Assembly: GCA_000721275.1 (NCBI GenBank)
Contig: JOFO01000006.1
Span: 1-64,000 of the forward strand
DNA: 64,000 nt
Reading direction: 5' to 3'
Source of the DNA: Microtetraspora glauca
GTDB taxonomy: Bacteria; Actinomycetota; Actinomycetes; Streptomycetales; Streptomycetaceae
Shown here: positions 39,504 to 47,675 of the stretch, piece after piece
How positions within the stretch are numbered: the stretch's first letter is position 1
Layout: every line of letters begins with the position of its first letter
The notes under the pieces: generated by a model
Told to the model about the DNA's origin: nothing
Seen by the model: the letters and a program-made list of their open reading frames with translations, nothing else
Databases searched by the model: none
Translations under genes and position numbers: made by a program

Positions 39504-40178
39504 TCACGCCGCTTCCTTCGCCTTCGTGGCGTACATGTCCACGTACTCCTGGCCCGACAGGCGCATGACCTCCGCCATCACCGAGTCCGTCACCGCGCGG
39601 AGCACGTACCGGTCGCGGTCCATGCCCTCGTAACGTGAGAACTCCAGCGGCTCGCCGAACCGGACCGTCACCTGCACCGGGCGCGGGAAGCCCGCGCCGC
39701 CCGGCTGCGCCTTGTCCGTGCCGATCACCGCGAACGGCACCACCGGCGCGCCGGTCATCAGCGTCAGCCGCGCCACGCCCGTACGGCCCCGGTAGAGCCG
39801 GCCGTCGGGGGAGCGGGTGCCCTCCGGGTAGATCGAGAAGATCTTGCCCTCCTCCAGCACCCGGCGGCCCGTCATCAGCGCCGCGACCCCGCCCCGGCCG
39901 CCGTCCCGGTCCACCGGGATCATGCCGACGCTGGTGAAGAACCACGCCATCAGCCGGCCCTTCAGGCCCTTGCCCTTGACGTACTCGTCCTTGCCGATGA
40001 AGTAGACCGGGCGGTCCAGGCAGATCGGCATGATCATGGAGTCGATGAAGGTGAGGTGGTTGCCCGCGAGGATCACCGGCCCGTTCCCCGGCACGTTCTC
40101 GGCCCCCTCCACACGGGGGCGGAACATCAGGCGCAGGACCGGACCGAGAGTGGCCTTCACGATCGCGAGACGGGACAA
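39504..40178 (-). CDS. 1-acyl-sn-glycerol-3-phosphate acyltransferase (PlsC family)
   Basis: 224 residues from TTG 40178; GGAGGAA lies six bases before this start, which makes TTG credible. Acyltransferase motif I is NHLTFIDS (H-x4-D), motif II near YFIGKDEYVKG, motif III YPEGTRSPDGRLYRGRTGVARL and motif IV VVPFAVIGTDK. The enzyme adds the second acyl chain in phosphatidic acid synthesis. One amphipathic or hydrophobic N-terminal segment suggests membrane association. The neighbour glpQ1 breaks down glycerophosphodiesters, but the genes diverge. Confidence 0.9.
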   Translation of the reverse strand: MSRLAIVKATLGPVLRLMFRPRVEGAENVPGNGPVILAGNHLTFIDSMIMPICLDRPVYFIGKDEYVKGKGLKGRLMAWFFTSVGMIPVDRDGGRGGVAALMTGRRVLEEGKIFSIYPEGTRSPDGRLYRGRTGVARLTLMTGAPVVPFAVIGTDKAQPGGAGFPRPVQVTVRFGEPLEFSRYEGMDRDRYVLRAVTDSVMAEVMRLSGQEYVDMYATKAKEAA

Positions 40179-40266
40179 CGGTTCCTCCGGTGGCGGGCGG
40201 GCGGCTCCGGGAGCCGACGGTGCAGCACGCGACGATACTCGCGGGTCACCCCCGCCCGCACATCGG

Positions 40267-40288
40267 GTTCACCGAACGGATACACGGT
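40267..40288 (+). promoter_or_regulatory. Candidate PHO box upstream of glpQ1
   Basis: GTTCACCGAAC (40267-40277) matches an 11-base PhoP direct-repeat unit with the GTTCACC core, followed in phase by GGATACACGGT (40278-40288), a weaker unit. A TTGACG follows at 40290-40295. From memory, S. coelicolor glpQ1 is a PhoP target. Confidence 0.55.
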
Positions 40289-40400
40289 GTTGACGCGTGT
40301 TTGCGCCATGTTCCGCCCAGGTCCTCCCCCCGTAGGGGATCACTGCCTACCGTCGGGGCCACCCACCGACAGGTGCGGGACATCACACAGGAGGACCTCC

Positions 40401-41576
40401 ATGACCCAGGGCGCACCCAGGACCCCGGCCCGCCGCACGCTGCTCGGCGCGGCAGGCGCCGCCGCGTTCGGCGTCACCGCCGGGCTCGCCGCCGGCGCGG
40501 GCACCGCGCAGGCCGCCGAGACCGGCCGCGCGCACGGCCGGGGCCACGGGCGCGGCTACCGCTCGCTCCCCGTCCCCACCGTCATCGCCCACCGCGGCGC
40601 CAGCGGCTACCGCCCCGAGCACACCCTCGGCTCGTACGCGCACGCCCTGGACCTCGGCGCCCACGTCATCGAGCAGGACCTCGTCCCCACCAAGGACGGG
40701 CACCTGGTCTGCCGGCACGAGAACGACATCACCGGCACCACCGACGTCGCCGACCACCCCGAGTTCGCCTCCCGGAAGACCACCAAGACCGTCGACGGCG
40801 TCGCCTACACCGGCTGGTTCACCGAGGACTTCACCCTCGCCGAGCTGAAGACCCTGCGCGCCAAGGAGCGGATCCCCGGCACCCGCCAGGAGAACACCCT
40901 GTACGACGGCCGCTGGACCGTCCCCACCTTCGAGGAGGTCCTGCGCTGGGCCGACGAGGAGGGCCGCCGCCGGGGCCGCGAGATCTGGCTCCACGTCGAG
41001 ACCAAGCACCCCTCGTACTTCCGCTCGATCGGCCTCGGCCTGGAGGAGCGCCTCGCGAAGCTGCTCCGCCGCTACGGCCGCCACCGCGCGCACTCCGCCG
41101 TCTTCCTCCAGTCCTTCGAGCCCAGCAGCGTCCAGCGCCTGTCGAAGCTGGTCGACTCCCCGCTGGTGGTCCTGCTGTCCGGCGCGAACACCCGCCCCTG
41201 GGACTTCGTCGAGGTCGGCGACCCGCGGACCGTCGCCGACCTCGTCACCCCGGCCGGACTGCGCTGGATCGCCTCGTACGCCCAGGGCATCGGCCCCACC
41301 CTCGACCTGGTGATCCCCAAGGACGCCGCGGGCCGGCTCACCACCCCCACCACCCTGGTGCGGGACGCCCACGCGGAGGGCCTGATCCTCCACCCGTACA
41401 CCCAGCGCAACGAGAACGGCTTCCTGCCCGCCGACTTCCGCCGGGGCACCGACCCGGCCGCCTACGGCGACGCCTTCGGCGCCCTGAAGCGGTACTTCGA
41501 GACCGGCATCGACGGCGTCTTCTCCGACAACCCCGACACCGCCCTGCTGGCCGCCGCGGACTTCGCCGGCCGCTGA
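40401..41576 (+). CDS. glpQ1: Secreted glycerophosphodiester phosphodiesterase
   Basis: 391 residues from ATG 40401 with AGGAGG 6 bases upstream. A Tat-like signal (ARRTLLGAAGAAAFG) precedes the GDPD TIM-barrel: VIAHRGASGYRPEHTLGSY with catalytic His and Arg, HVIEQDLVPTKDGHLVCRHEND, WLHVETKHPSYF and VFLQSFEPSSVQRL. It hydrolyses glycerophosphodiesters, including teichoic-acid fragments, to glycerol-3-phosphate, supplying phosphate on starvation. The candidate PHO box upstream supports PhoRP control. Confidence 0.92.
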   Translation: MTQGAPRTPARRTLLGAAGAAAFGVTAGLAAGAGTAQAAETGRAHGRGHGRGYRSLPVPTVIAHRGASGYRPEHTLGSYAHALDLGAHVIEQDLVPTKDGHLVCRHENDITGTTDVADHPEFASRKTTKTVDGVAYTGWFTEDFTLAELKTLRAKERIPGTRQENTLYDGRWTVPTFEEVLRWADEEGRRRGREIWLHVETKHPSYFRSIGLGLEERLAKLLRRYGRHRAHSAVFLQSFEPSSVQRLSKLVDSPLVVLLSGANTRPWDFVEVGDPRTVADLVTPAGLRWIASYAQGIGPTLDLVIPKDAAGRLTTPTTLVRDAHAEGLILHPYTQRNENGFLPADFRRGTDPAAYGDAFGALKRYFETGIDGVFSDNPDTALLAAADFAGR

Positions 41577-41682
41577 CCCGGGCCCGCCGCCCGGTCGGCC
41601 GGCGCCGCACCGCCGTACGCCGACCGGGTGGTTCCCCCGCCGCGGCGCAACCACGCCGCCGCACCCCCGCATCGCACCGGGC

Positions 41683-42225
41683 ATGACCTCCCCGGAAACC
41701 CTCCTCGCCGCCCTCAGCCCGCTCCTCGCCGCCGAATCGCGGGCCGAGGCCGCCGCCGCCGGGATCGAGCCCGGCGACCTCGAACAGGCCGTGTGGCTGC
41801 GGCTCCTCGAACGGCTCGACGCCGACGGCGGCGCCCCCGAGCGCCCCGCCGACTGGCTCCGCCGCGCCGTCCGCGCCGAGGCCCGCCGGGCCCGCCGCAC
41901 CACCGGCCGCGAACGCCCGTACCACGACGGCGACACCCGCCCCGATCCGTACGGCCCCGGCCCCGAGAGCTCCGCCCTCACCGCCGAACGCCGCCGCACC
42001 CTCCGCGCCGCCGTCACCCGGACGCCCGGCCGCTGCCCCCGGCTGCTGAACGCGATGCTCGACCCCGCCGACCCCACCTACCGCGAAATCGCAGGAACGT
42101 TGGGTATCTCACAAGGAAGTCTGGGGCCGATGCGTTCCCGTTGCCTGGGATGCCTGCGCAGAATGCTCGCGGCAGAGGTTCCCGCATCCGGCCGACGGGG
42201 AAGAGTGCGGGGTACCGATCGGTGA
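41683..42225 (+). CDS. Small sigma-70-like factor
   Basis: 180 residues. Region 2 is compact (GDLEQAVWLRLLERLDAD, WLRRAVRAEARRARRTTGRE), and a region 4-like helix-turn-helix is clear (YREIAGTLGISQGSLGPMRSRCLGCLRRML, residues about 130-160). It has the size of an ECF sigma factor. No anti-sigma gene is next to it, so regulation and targets are unknown. It ends 25 bases before the GNAT start. Confidence 0.75.
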   Translation: MTSPETLLAALSPLLAAESRAEAAAAGIEPGDLEQAVWLRLLERLDADGGAPERPADWLRRAVRAEARRARRTTGRERPYHDGDTRPDPYGPGPESSALTAERRRTLRAAVTRTPGRCPRLLNAMLDPADPTYREIAGTLGISQGSLGPMRSRCLGCLRRMLAAEVPASGRRGRVRGTDR

Positions 42226-42250
42226 CCAGATGAGCGGGAGGCATGCACAC

Positions 42251-42730
42251 ATGGGCCTGAGTGTGACCATCTCGGCGGCGGACGCGCGCGACGCGGAGCA
42301 GATCCTGAAGCTGCAGTACCTCTGCTACCAGAGCGAGGCCGAGCTGTACGGCGACTGGTCCATCGAACCGCTCACCCAGACGCTCGACGCCGTCCGCGCC
42401 GAGATCGCCGAGGGCCACGCCCTGGTGGCCCGGCTCGGCGACGAGGTGATCGCCTCCGTCCGCGCCCGCACCGACGAGGACGGCACCGCGCACATCGCCA
42501 AGCTCATCGTCCACCCCCGGATGCGCCGCCACGGCATCGGCGGCCGGCTCCTCGACGCCATCGAGCGCCACTGCGCCGGCGCGGACGCCGCCCCCAAGCG
42601 CTTCCAGCTCTTCACCGGCCACCGCAGCGAGGGCAACCTCCGCCTCTACCGCGCCAAGGGCTACGCCCCGACCGGCGCCCGCGAGGTCGGCCCGAAGCTC
42701 ACCCTCGTCACCCTGGAGAAGGCCGCCTGA
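42251..42730 (+). CDS. GNAT-family N-acetyltransferase
   Basis: 159 residues from ATG 42251, nine bases after GGGAGG; an upstream in-frame ATG at 42230 would include this site. Motifs: ALVARLGDEVIASVRAR, HIAKLIVHPRMRRHGIGGRLLDAIE (acetyl-CoA loop RRHGIGG) and RLYRAKGYAPTG. A cytosolic acetyltransferase of unknown acceptor. Confidence 0.88.
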   Translation: MGLSVTISAADARDAEQILKLQYLCYQSEAELYGDWSIEPLTQTLDAVRAEIAEGHALVARLGDEVIASVRARTDEDGTAHIAKLIVHPRMRRHGIGGRLLDAIERHCAGADAAPKRFQLFTGHRSEGNLRLYRAKGYAPTGAREVGPKLTLVTLEKAA

Positions 42731-42752
42731 GCCGCCCGCGCGCCGGCCGGCC

Positions 42753-43160
42753 TCAGGCGGTGCGCGACCGGCGCAGCCACCAGATGCCGGTCAGCGGCAG
42801 CAGCACCGGGATGAAGACGTAGCCGTAGCCGAACTCCGACCACACCGTCGAGTCCGGGAAGGCCGACGGCTCCAGCAGCGTCCACGTCCCCACGACCAGC
42901 ACGCCCGCGAGCTCGGCGGCGCAGCACACCAGCGCCGCCCTGCGGGCCGTCTCGCCGCCCCGGACCAGGGTGTACGTGATGAACACGTAGACCACCGCCG
43001 CCACCGCGGACAGCGTGTACGCCAGCGGCGCCTCGTCGAACTTGGCGCTGATCTCGTACACAGAGCGCGACGCCGCGCCCACCGACATCACGCCGTACAG
43101 CCACACCAGCAGCATGCCGGGGCCCGTCACGAGCCGGGTCCCGGTCCGCGTCTCCGCCAT
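42753..43160 (-). CDS. Four-helix membrane protein of unknown function
   Basis: 135 residues from ATG 43160. Four hydrophobic segments (about 14-30, 47-66, 76-94, 108-128) form a small integral membrane protein with a cytosolic C-terminus WLRRSRTA. It is only 2 bases after the similar upstream gene, so they form an operon and probably one complex. No family name is recognised. Confidence 0.8.
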   Translation of the reverse strand: MAETRTGTRLVTGPGMLLVWLYGVMSVGAASRSVYEISAKFDEAPLAYTLSAVAAVVYVFITYTLVRGGETARRAALVCCAAELAGVLVVGTWTLLEPSAFPDSTVWSEFGYGYVFIPVLLPLTGIWWLRRSRTA

Positions 43161-43162
43161 GG

Positions 43163-43525
43163 TCAGCCCACCGTCCAGATGTCGAAGAGACGCACCTCCA
43201 GGACCGCGAGCACGACCGCGCCCGCCGCCACCGTCGCCGAACCCCAGCGGGTCCGCTCGGCCAGCGACATGAAGCCCGCGATCGGCACGGCGCACAGCGC
43301 GCCGAGCAGATAGGCGACGAAGATCGTCGTCCCCTCCTCGGCCTTCTCGCCGCGCACCAGCTGCACGATGCCGACGATCAGCTGGACCAGGACCAGGAAG
43401 GTCACCACGGCCATGCCGATGAAGTGCCAGTCCTTGGTGGGCTGGTCCCGGTAGGCGGCGAAGCCGCACCAGGCGGCGAGGGCGAGCGCGGCCACCGAGA
43501 CCGCGATCGTGAGGGCGTCAAGCAT
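43163..43525 (-). CDS. Four-helix membrane protein of unknown function
   Basis: 120 residues from ATG 43525. Four predicted helices (about 5-24, 38-58, 68-85, 94-112) with short loops (YRDQPTKDWH, ERTRWG). First gene of a two-gene operon with the downstream membrane protein. No catalytic motif is visible. The 280-base gap between this start and the leader peptide contains no supported gene; it holds both divergent promoters. Confidence 0.8.
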   Translation of the reverse strand: MLDALTIAVSVAALALAAWCGFAAYRDQPTKDWHFIGMAVVTFLVLVQLIVGIVQLVRGEKAEEGTTIFVAYLLGALCAVPIAGFMSLAERTRWGSATVAAGAVVLAVLEVRLFDIWTVG

Positions 43526-43770
43526 GCGCCCGAGGGTATTACGGCCCGAATGCCCCTCTCCGCGCGCCCCCGCCCCCAGCGCCCCGGCGCCCCGTCGCCG
43601 GACCGTGGTCTTGGCCACATCCCGGCCTCGCCCGGGCGCTCCGCGCGCCTCCGCCGGAGCACCCGGAGGGGCGTCTCCACCGCAGGCGGCACAGGGGGAG
43701 AGGCGGGAGCGAGCCGGTCCGGGAGCGTCCGCATCGCGTCTCAGCGCCGTCCGGAATGCGGACAGCGGAC

Positions 43771-43798
43771 TTCCGTTCGCGACTGCGCATGCTTTACT
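43771..43798 (+). promoter_or_regulatory. Candidate promoter of the metNIQ leader
   Basis: TTCCGT (43771-43776), a 16-base spacer, then TTTACT (43793-43798). ATG 43806 lies seven bases after the -10, so the transcript would start at the leader ORF itself. Confidence 0.45.
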
Positions 43799-43805
43799 TG
43801 CAGCC

Positions 43806-43892
43806 ATGACCACGACGAGCAGCCGCATCCTTGCGACCGAGGCGAACACGACGCCCGGTGCTCGTTGTATGTGTCGAATGTGCGCCTTCTGA
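43806..43892 (+). CDS. Cys/Met-rich leader peptide of metNIQ (candidate attenuator)
   Basis: A 28-codon ORF ends RCMCRMCAF, with three Cys and two Met codons among the last eight. It lies 211 bases before metN on the same strand and is not part of a longer gene. The candidate -10 is 7 bases before its ATG, so translation is probably leaderless. Its own RNA can fold: AGGCG (43840), ACA and GAC face GTC (43873), TGT and CGCCT (43883-43887), so the Cys/Met codons sit in the 3' arm. A second hairpin CTCGC/GCGAG lies at 43909-43926. Ribosome stalling on Cys or Met codons could switch metNIQ. Leaderless poly-Cys attenuator peptides are known in mycobacteria; this function here is inferred. Confidence 0.65.
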   Translation: MTTTSSRILATEANTTPGARCMCRMCAF

Positions 43893-44103
43893 GGGCCCCC
43901 GCCTGAGCCTCGCGCCCCGAAGCGAGACCCCGACGGCCGAGCCGATCCGCCCGCCTCCCCGGCGCCGGACCGTGCCCGCCCCGCGCACACCGCCACCCCG
44001 GCCGACCGCCGGAGCGGCCCCCGTGCGCCTGACTGTCCGAAAGACGAATGCCCCGTGCACGGCGGACCCACGCGTCGCGCACTCGACAGTGACGGAAACC
44101 CCT

Positions 44104-45174
44104 GTGATCACCACTTCGGGCCTGACCAAGGTCTACGAGTCACGCGGCCGCCAGGTCACCGCCCTGGACGGCGTCGACCTCCACGTCCGCGAGGGCGAGG
44201 TCTTCGGCGTGATCGGCCAGAGCGGCGCCGGCAAGTCCTCCCTGATCCGCTGCGTCAACCTCCTGGAGCGCCCCACCTCCGGCACGGTGACCGTCGACGG
44301 CGTCGACCTCACCGCCCTCGCCGGCAAGGGCCGCCGCGCCGGCAAGGACCTGCGCCGGGCGCGCAGCAGCATCGGCATGGTCTTCCAGCACTTCAACCTG
44401 CTGTCCTCGCGCACCGTCAAGGACAACATCGAGCTCCCGCTGGAGATCCTCGGCGTCCCCTCCGTCGAACGCTCCCGCCGCGCCTTCGAACTCCTCGACC
44501 TCGTCGGCCTCGCCGACAAGGCGAAGAACTACCCCGGCCAGCTCTCCGGCGGCCAGAAGCAGCGCGTCGGCATCGCCCGCGCCCTCGCCGGCGAGCCCAA
44601 GGTCCTCCTCTCCGACGAGGCCACCAGCGCCCTCGACCCGGAGACCACCCGCTCGATCCTCCAGCTCCTGCGCGACCTCAACCGGCAGCTCGGCCTCACC
44701 GTCCTGCTCATCACGCACGAGATGGACGTCGTCAAGACGATCTGCGACTCCGCCGCCCTCATGCAGAAGGGCCGGATCGTCGAGTCCGGCACCGTCGCCG
44801 AGCTCCTCGCCACCCCCGGCTCCCAGCTCGCCGCCGAACTGTTCCCGGTCAGCGGCCACGCCACCGGCCCCGACCGCACCGTCGTCGACGTCACCTTCCA
44901 CGGCGAGGCCGCCACCCAGCCGGTGATCTCGCAGCTCTCCCGCACGTACAACATCGACATCTCCATCCTCGGAGCCGCGATGGACACCGTCGGCGGGAAG
45001 CAGATCGGCCGCATGCGGATCGAACTGCCCGGACGGTACGAGGACAACGTCGTCCCGGTCGGCTTCCTGCGCGAGCAGGGCCTCCAGGTCGAGGTCGTCG
45101 AGGACCCGGCGGAGCCGGGCGCGCCCGTGCTGCCCGCACAGACCCCCGTGCTCGCGAAGGAGAGTGCCAAGTGA
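44104..45174 (+). CDS. metN: Methionine ABC transporter ATP-binding protein
   Basis: 356 residues from GTG 44104 (a GTG at 44089 is an alternative; only GGAAA precedes 44104). Walker A is GQSGAGKSS, the signature LSGGQKQRVGIARAL, Walker B KVLLSDEATSALD and the H-loop LLITHEMD. The C-terminal NIL/ACT-like domain (about 270-340, VVDVTFHGEAATQPVISQLS) binds methionine and inhibits transport when the cell is replete. Operon metN-metI-metQ with a GTGA overlap to metI. Confidence 0.96.
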   Translation: MITTSGLTKVYESRGRQVTALDGVDLHVREGEVFGVIGQSGAGKSSLIRCVNLLERPTSGTVTVDGVDLTALAGKGRRAGKDLRRARSSIGMVFQHFNLLSSRTVKDNIELPLEILGVPSVERSRRAFELLDLVGLADKAKNYPGQLSGGQKQRVGIARALAGEPKVLLSDEATSALDPETTRSILQLLRDLNRQLGLTVLLITHEMDVVKTICDSAALMQKGRIVESGTVAELLATPGSQLAAELFPVSGHATGPDRTVVDVTFHGEAATQPVISQLSRTYNIDISILGAAMDTVGGKQIGRMRIELPGRYEDNVVPVGFLREQGLQVEVVEDPAEPGAPVLPAQTPVLAKESAK

Positions 45175-45839
45175 CCTGGGAAGAGATGCGCCCCCTGCTC
45201 GAACAGGGCACGGTCGACACCCTCTACATGGTCCTGTGGGCCACCGTCGTCACCATCGCCGGCGGCCTCCCGCTCGGCATCCTCCTCGTCCTCACCGACA
45301 AGGGCGGACTGCTCCAGAACCGGCCCGTCAGCAAGGTCGTCGGTGCGATCGTGAACATCGGCCGCTCGCTGCCGTTCATCATCCTGCTGATCGCCCTGAT
45401 CCCGTTCACGACCTTCGTCGTCGGCACCTTCATCGGCCCCACCGCCATGATCGTGCCGCTCGCCATCGGCGCCATCCCCTTCTTCGCGCGCCTGGTCGAG
45501 ACCGCGATCCGCGAGGTCGACCACGGCCTCGTCGAAGCCGTCCAGTCCATGGGCGGCGGCATCCCCACCATCGTCCGCAAGGTGCTGCTCCCGCAGGCCC
45601 TGCCCTCGCTGGTCGCCGCCGTCACCACCACCGTCATCGTGCTCATCGGCTACTCCGCGATGGCCGGCGCGGTCGGCGGCGAGGGCCTCGGCTCCAAGGC
45701 CGTCACCTACGGCTACCAGCGCTTCGACACCACCTTCATGCTCGTCACCGTCGTGATCCTCATCGCCATCGTGACGATCGTCCAGCTCATCGGCGACGGC
45801 GTCGTCCGGCTCCTGGCCCGGCGCGGCCGCGCCGCCTGA
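45171..45839 (+). CDS. metI: Methionine ABC transporter permease
   Basis: 222 residues from GTG 45171. Five membrane helices and the BPD EAA-type loop AVQSMGGGIPTIVRKVLLPQALPSL, which docks to MetN. It opens TWEEMRPLLEQGTVDTLYMVLWATVVT. Two MetI with two MetN form the importer. Overlaps metN by four bases and is 104 bases before metQ. Confidence 0.95.
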   Translation: MTWEEMRPLLEQGTVDTLYMVLWATVVTIAGGLPLGILLVLTDKGGLLQNRPVSKVVGAIVNIGRSLPFIILLIALIPFTTFVVGTFIGPTAMIVPLAIGAIPFFARLVETAIREVDHGLVEAVQSMGGGIPTIVRKVLLPQALPSLVAAVTTTVIVLIGYSAMAGAVGGEGLGSKAVTYGYQRFDTTFMLVTVVILIAIVTIVQLIGDGVVRLLARRGRAA

Positions 45840-45943
45840 CGCCACCCCAGACCTCTTCGCGGCAGAAGCGATTCGCCGGCCGAAGAACACGCCCGGACTC
45901 GTTGTCCAGGCATCCACCGCTCCACAGGAAAGAGGCACTCTTC

Positions 45944-46798
45944 GTGCGTAAGAACATCAAGCTCACCGCCGGCTTCGCGTCCGTCACCGCCCTCGCCCTC
46001 GGCCTCACCGCCTGCGGCACCTCCTCCGACCCGTCCTCCGCCAAGGACGCGGCCGGCTCCGCCGACAAGGCGCTCGTCGTCGCCGCGTCCCCGACGCCGC
46101 ACGCCGACATCCTGAAGTTCGTCAAGGACAACCTCGCCGAGAAGGCCGGCCTCAAGCTGGAGGTCCGGGAGTTCACCGACTACGTCCTCCCGAACACCGC
46201 CACCCAGTCCGGCCAGGTCGACGCCAACTTCTTCCAGCACAAGCCGTACCTCGACGACTTCAACAAGAAGAACAAGACCACCATCGTCCCCGTGGTGAAC
46301 GTCCACCTGGAGCCGCTCGGCCTCTACTCCAAGAGCCTGAAGTCGGTGAAGGACATCAAGGCCGGCCAGACCGTCGCCGTCCCCAACGACACCACCAACG
46401 AGGGCCGCGCGCTCCACCTCCTCGCCGAGAACGGCCTCATCACCCTCAAGGACGGCGTCGGCACCGACGCCAAGCTCTCCGACATCACCGACAAGAAGGG
46501 CCTGGAGTTCAAGGAGCTGGAGGCCGCCACCGTGCCCCGCGCCCTGAGCGACGTCGACGCCGCCGTCATCAACGGCAACTACGCGATCGAGGCCGACCTG
46601 TCCCCGGCGAAGGACGCCCTGGTCCTGGAGAAGGCCGAGGGCAACCCGTACGCCAACTTCCTCGCCGTCAAGGAGGGCAACGAGAAGGACGCCCGCGTGC
46701 AGAAGCTCGCCGAGCTCCTCAACTCGCCCGAGACCAAGAAGTACATCGAGGACACCTACAAGGGCTCCGTCATCCCGGCCTTCGGCGCCGCCAAGTAA
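45944..46798 (+). CDS. metQ: Methionine-binding lipoprotein
   Basis: 284 residues from GTG 45944, behind AGGAAAGAGG. A lipoprotein signal ends in the lipobox LTAC (Cys about residue 23). The NlpA/MetQ fold shows VVAASPTPHADILKFVKDNL, FTDYVLPNTATQSGQVDANFFQH and VPNDTTNEGRALHLL. It captures methionine (and possibly its D-form or peptides) outside the membrane and delivers it to MetI. Last gene of the operon; a 14-bp terminator follows. Confidence 0.96.
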   Translation: MRKNIKLTAGFASVTALALGLTACGTSSDPSSAKDAAGSADKALVVAASPTPHADILKFVKDNLAEKAGLKLEVREFTDYVLPNTATQSGQVDANFFQHKPYLDDFNKKNKTTIVPVVNVHLEPLGLYSKSLKSVKDIKAGQTVAVPNDTTNEGRALHLLAENGLITLKDGVGTDAKLSDITDKKGLEFKELEAATVPRALSDVDAAVINGNYAIEADLSPAKDALVLEKAEGNPYANFLAVKEGNEKDARVQKLAELLNSPETKKYIEDTYKGSVIPAFGAAK

Positions 46799-46819
46799 CG
46801 CCGCCGGTACAGTCCTTGA

Positions 46820-46863
46820 GCGGAAGGCCCCGCCCGCCCCGTCCGGCGCGCGGGGCCTTCCGC
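46820..46863 (+). terminator. Terminator of metNIQ
   Basis: GCGGAAGGCCCCGC (46820-46833) pairs perfectly with GCGGGGCCTTCCGC (46850-46863) across a 16-base GC-rich loop. Confidence 0.8.
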
Positions 46864-46966
46864 GCGTCACCCCCACGTCCGACCCGGCCATGCGCGCCCG
46901 CCGCCCCATGCTGCATGCTGTGCGTTCACGGTCTCTCAACGGACGGTCTTCGGTACGGAGCTGCGC

Positions 46967-47602
46967 ATGACTACCACCTTTCCGGACATCTCCATCAGCA
47001 CGGACCGGCTGGTGCTGCGCCCGTACGAAGAGGCCGACATCCCCGCCTTCGTCGAGATGATGAACGACGAACTCGTCACCGCCTGGACCTCCGTCCCCCA
47101 CCCGTACGGGCGTGCCCACGCCGAGGACTGGGTCCGCAGGATCGCTCCTGCGGAACGGACCGAGGGCCGCGGCATCGTCTTCGCCGTCACCGAGTTCCTG
47201 ACCCAGCGCCTGGTCGGCACCGTCCACCTGTACGACACCGACTGGCGCGTCCGCGCCACCGAGGTCGCCTACGTCACCGCCCCCTGGGCCCGCGGCGAGG
47301 GCTACGCCACCGAGTCCGTCCTCGCCGTCGCCCAGTGGCTCTTCCGCGACCGCGGCTTCGAACGCCTCCAGCTCCGCACCGCCGCCGACAACACCGCCTC
47401 CCAGCAGGTCGCGCAGAAGATCGGCTGCATCAGCGAGGGCGTCCTGCGGAACGCCTGGATAGCGCGCAGCCTCACCGAGTCCGGCGAATGGACCGACATC
47501 CGCACCGACCTCATCGTCTGGAGCCTCCTCCCCGAGGACCTCGACGGCGTCGCCGACCAGATGGCCGAGGCCGGATACTCCTCGTACACCGACTGGGGCT
47601 GA
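46967..47602 (+). CDS. RimJ/RimL-type GNAT acetyltransferase
   Basis: 211 residues from ATG 46967. Sequence STDRLVLRPYEEADIPAFVEMMNDELVTAW, VAYVTAPWARGEGYATESVLAVAQWLF (acetyl-CoA loop RGEGYA) and LRTAADNTASQQVAQKIGC is characteristic of the RimJ/RimL group that acetylates protein N-termini or small amines. Acceptor unknown. Separate from metNIQ behind a terminator. Confidence 0.88.
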   Translation: MTTTFPDISISTDRLVLRPYEEADIPAFVEMMNDELVTAWTSVPHPYGRAHAEDWVRRIAPAERTEGRGIVFAVTEFLTQRLVGTVHLYDTDWRVRATEVAYVTAPWARGEGYATESVLAVAQWLFRDRGFERLQLRTAADNTASQQVAQKIGCISEGVLRNAWIARSLTESGEWTDIRTDLIVWSLLPEDLDGVADQMAEAGYSSYTDWG

Positions 47603-47675
47603 GCCGCGCCGCGGCCCGCCCGGGGTACGCTCGACCCGCCCCCGACCTGCGACGACACCACAGGAGACACACGCG

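Noticed and set aside
43509..43805. An upstream extension of the Cys/Met leader ORF to 127 codons
   Set aside because: The added part overlaps the antisense of the membrane-protein gene start and the promoter region, and only the last 28 codons have a start well placed after a -10.
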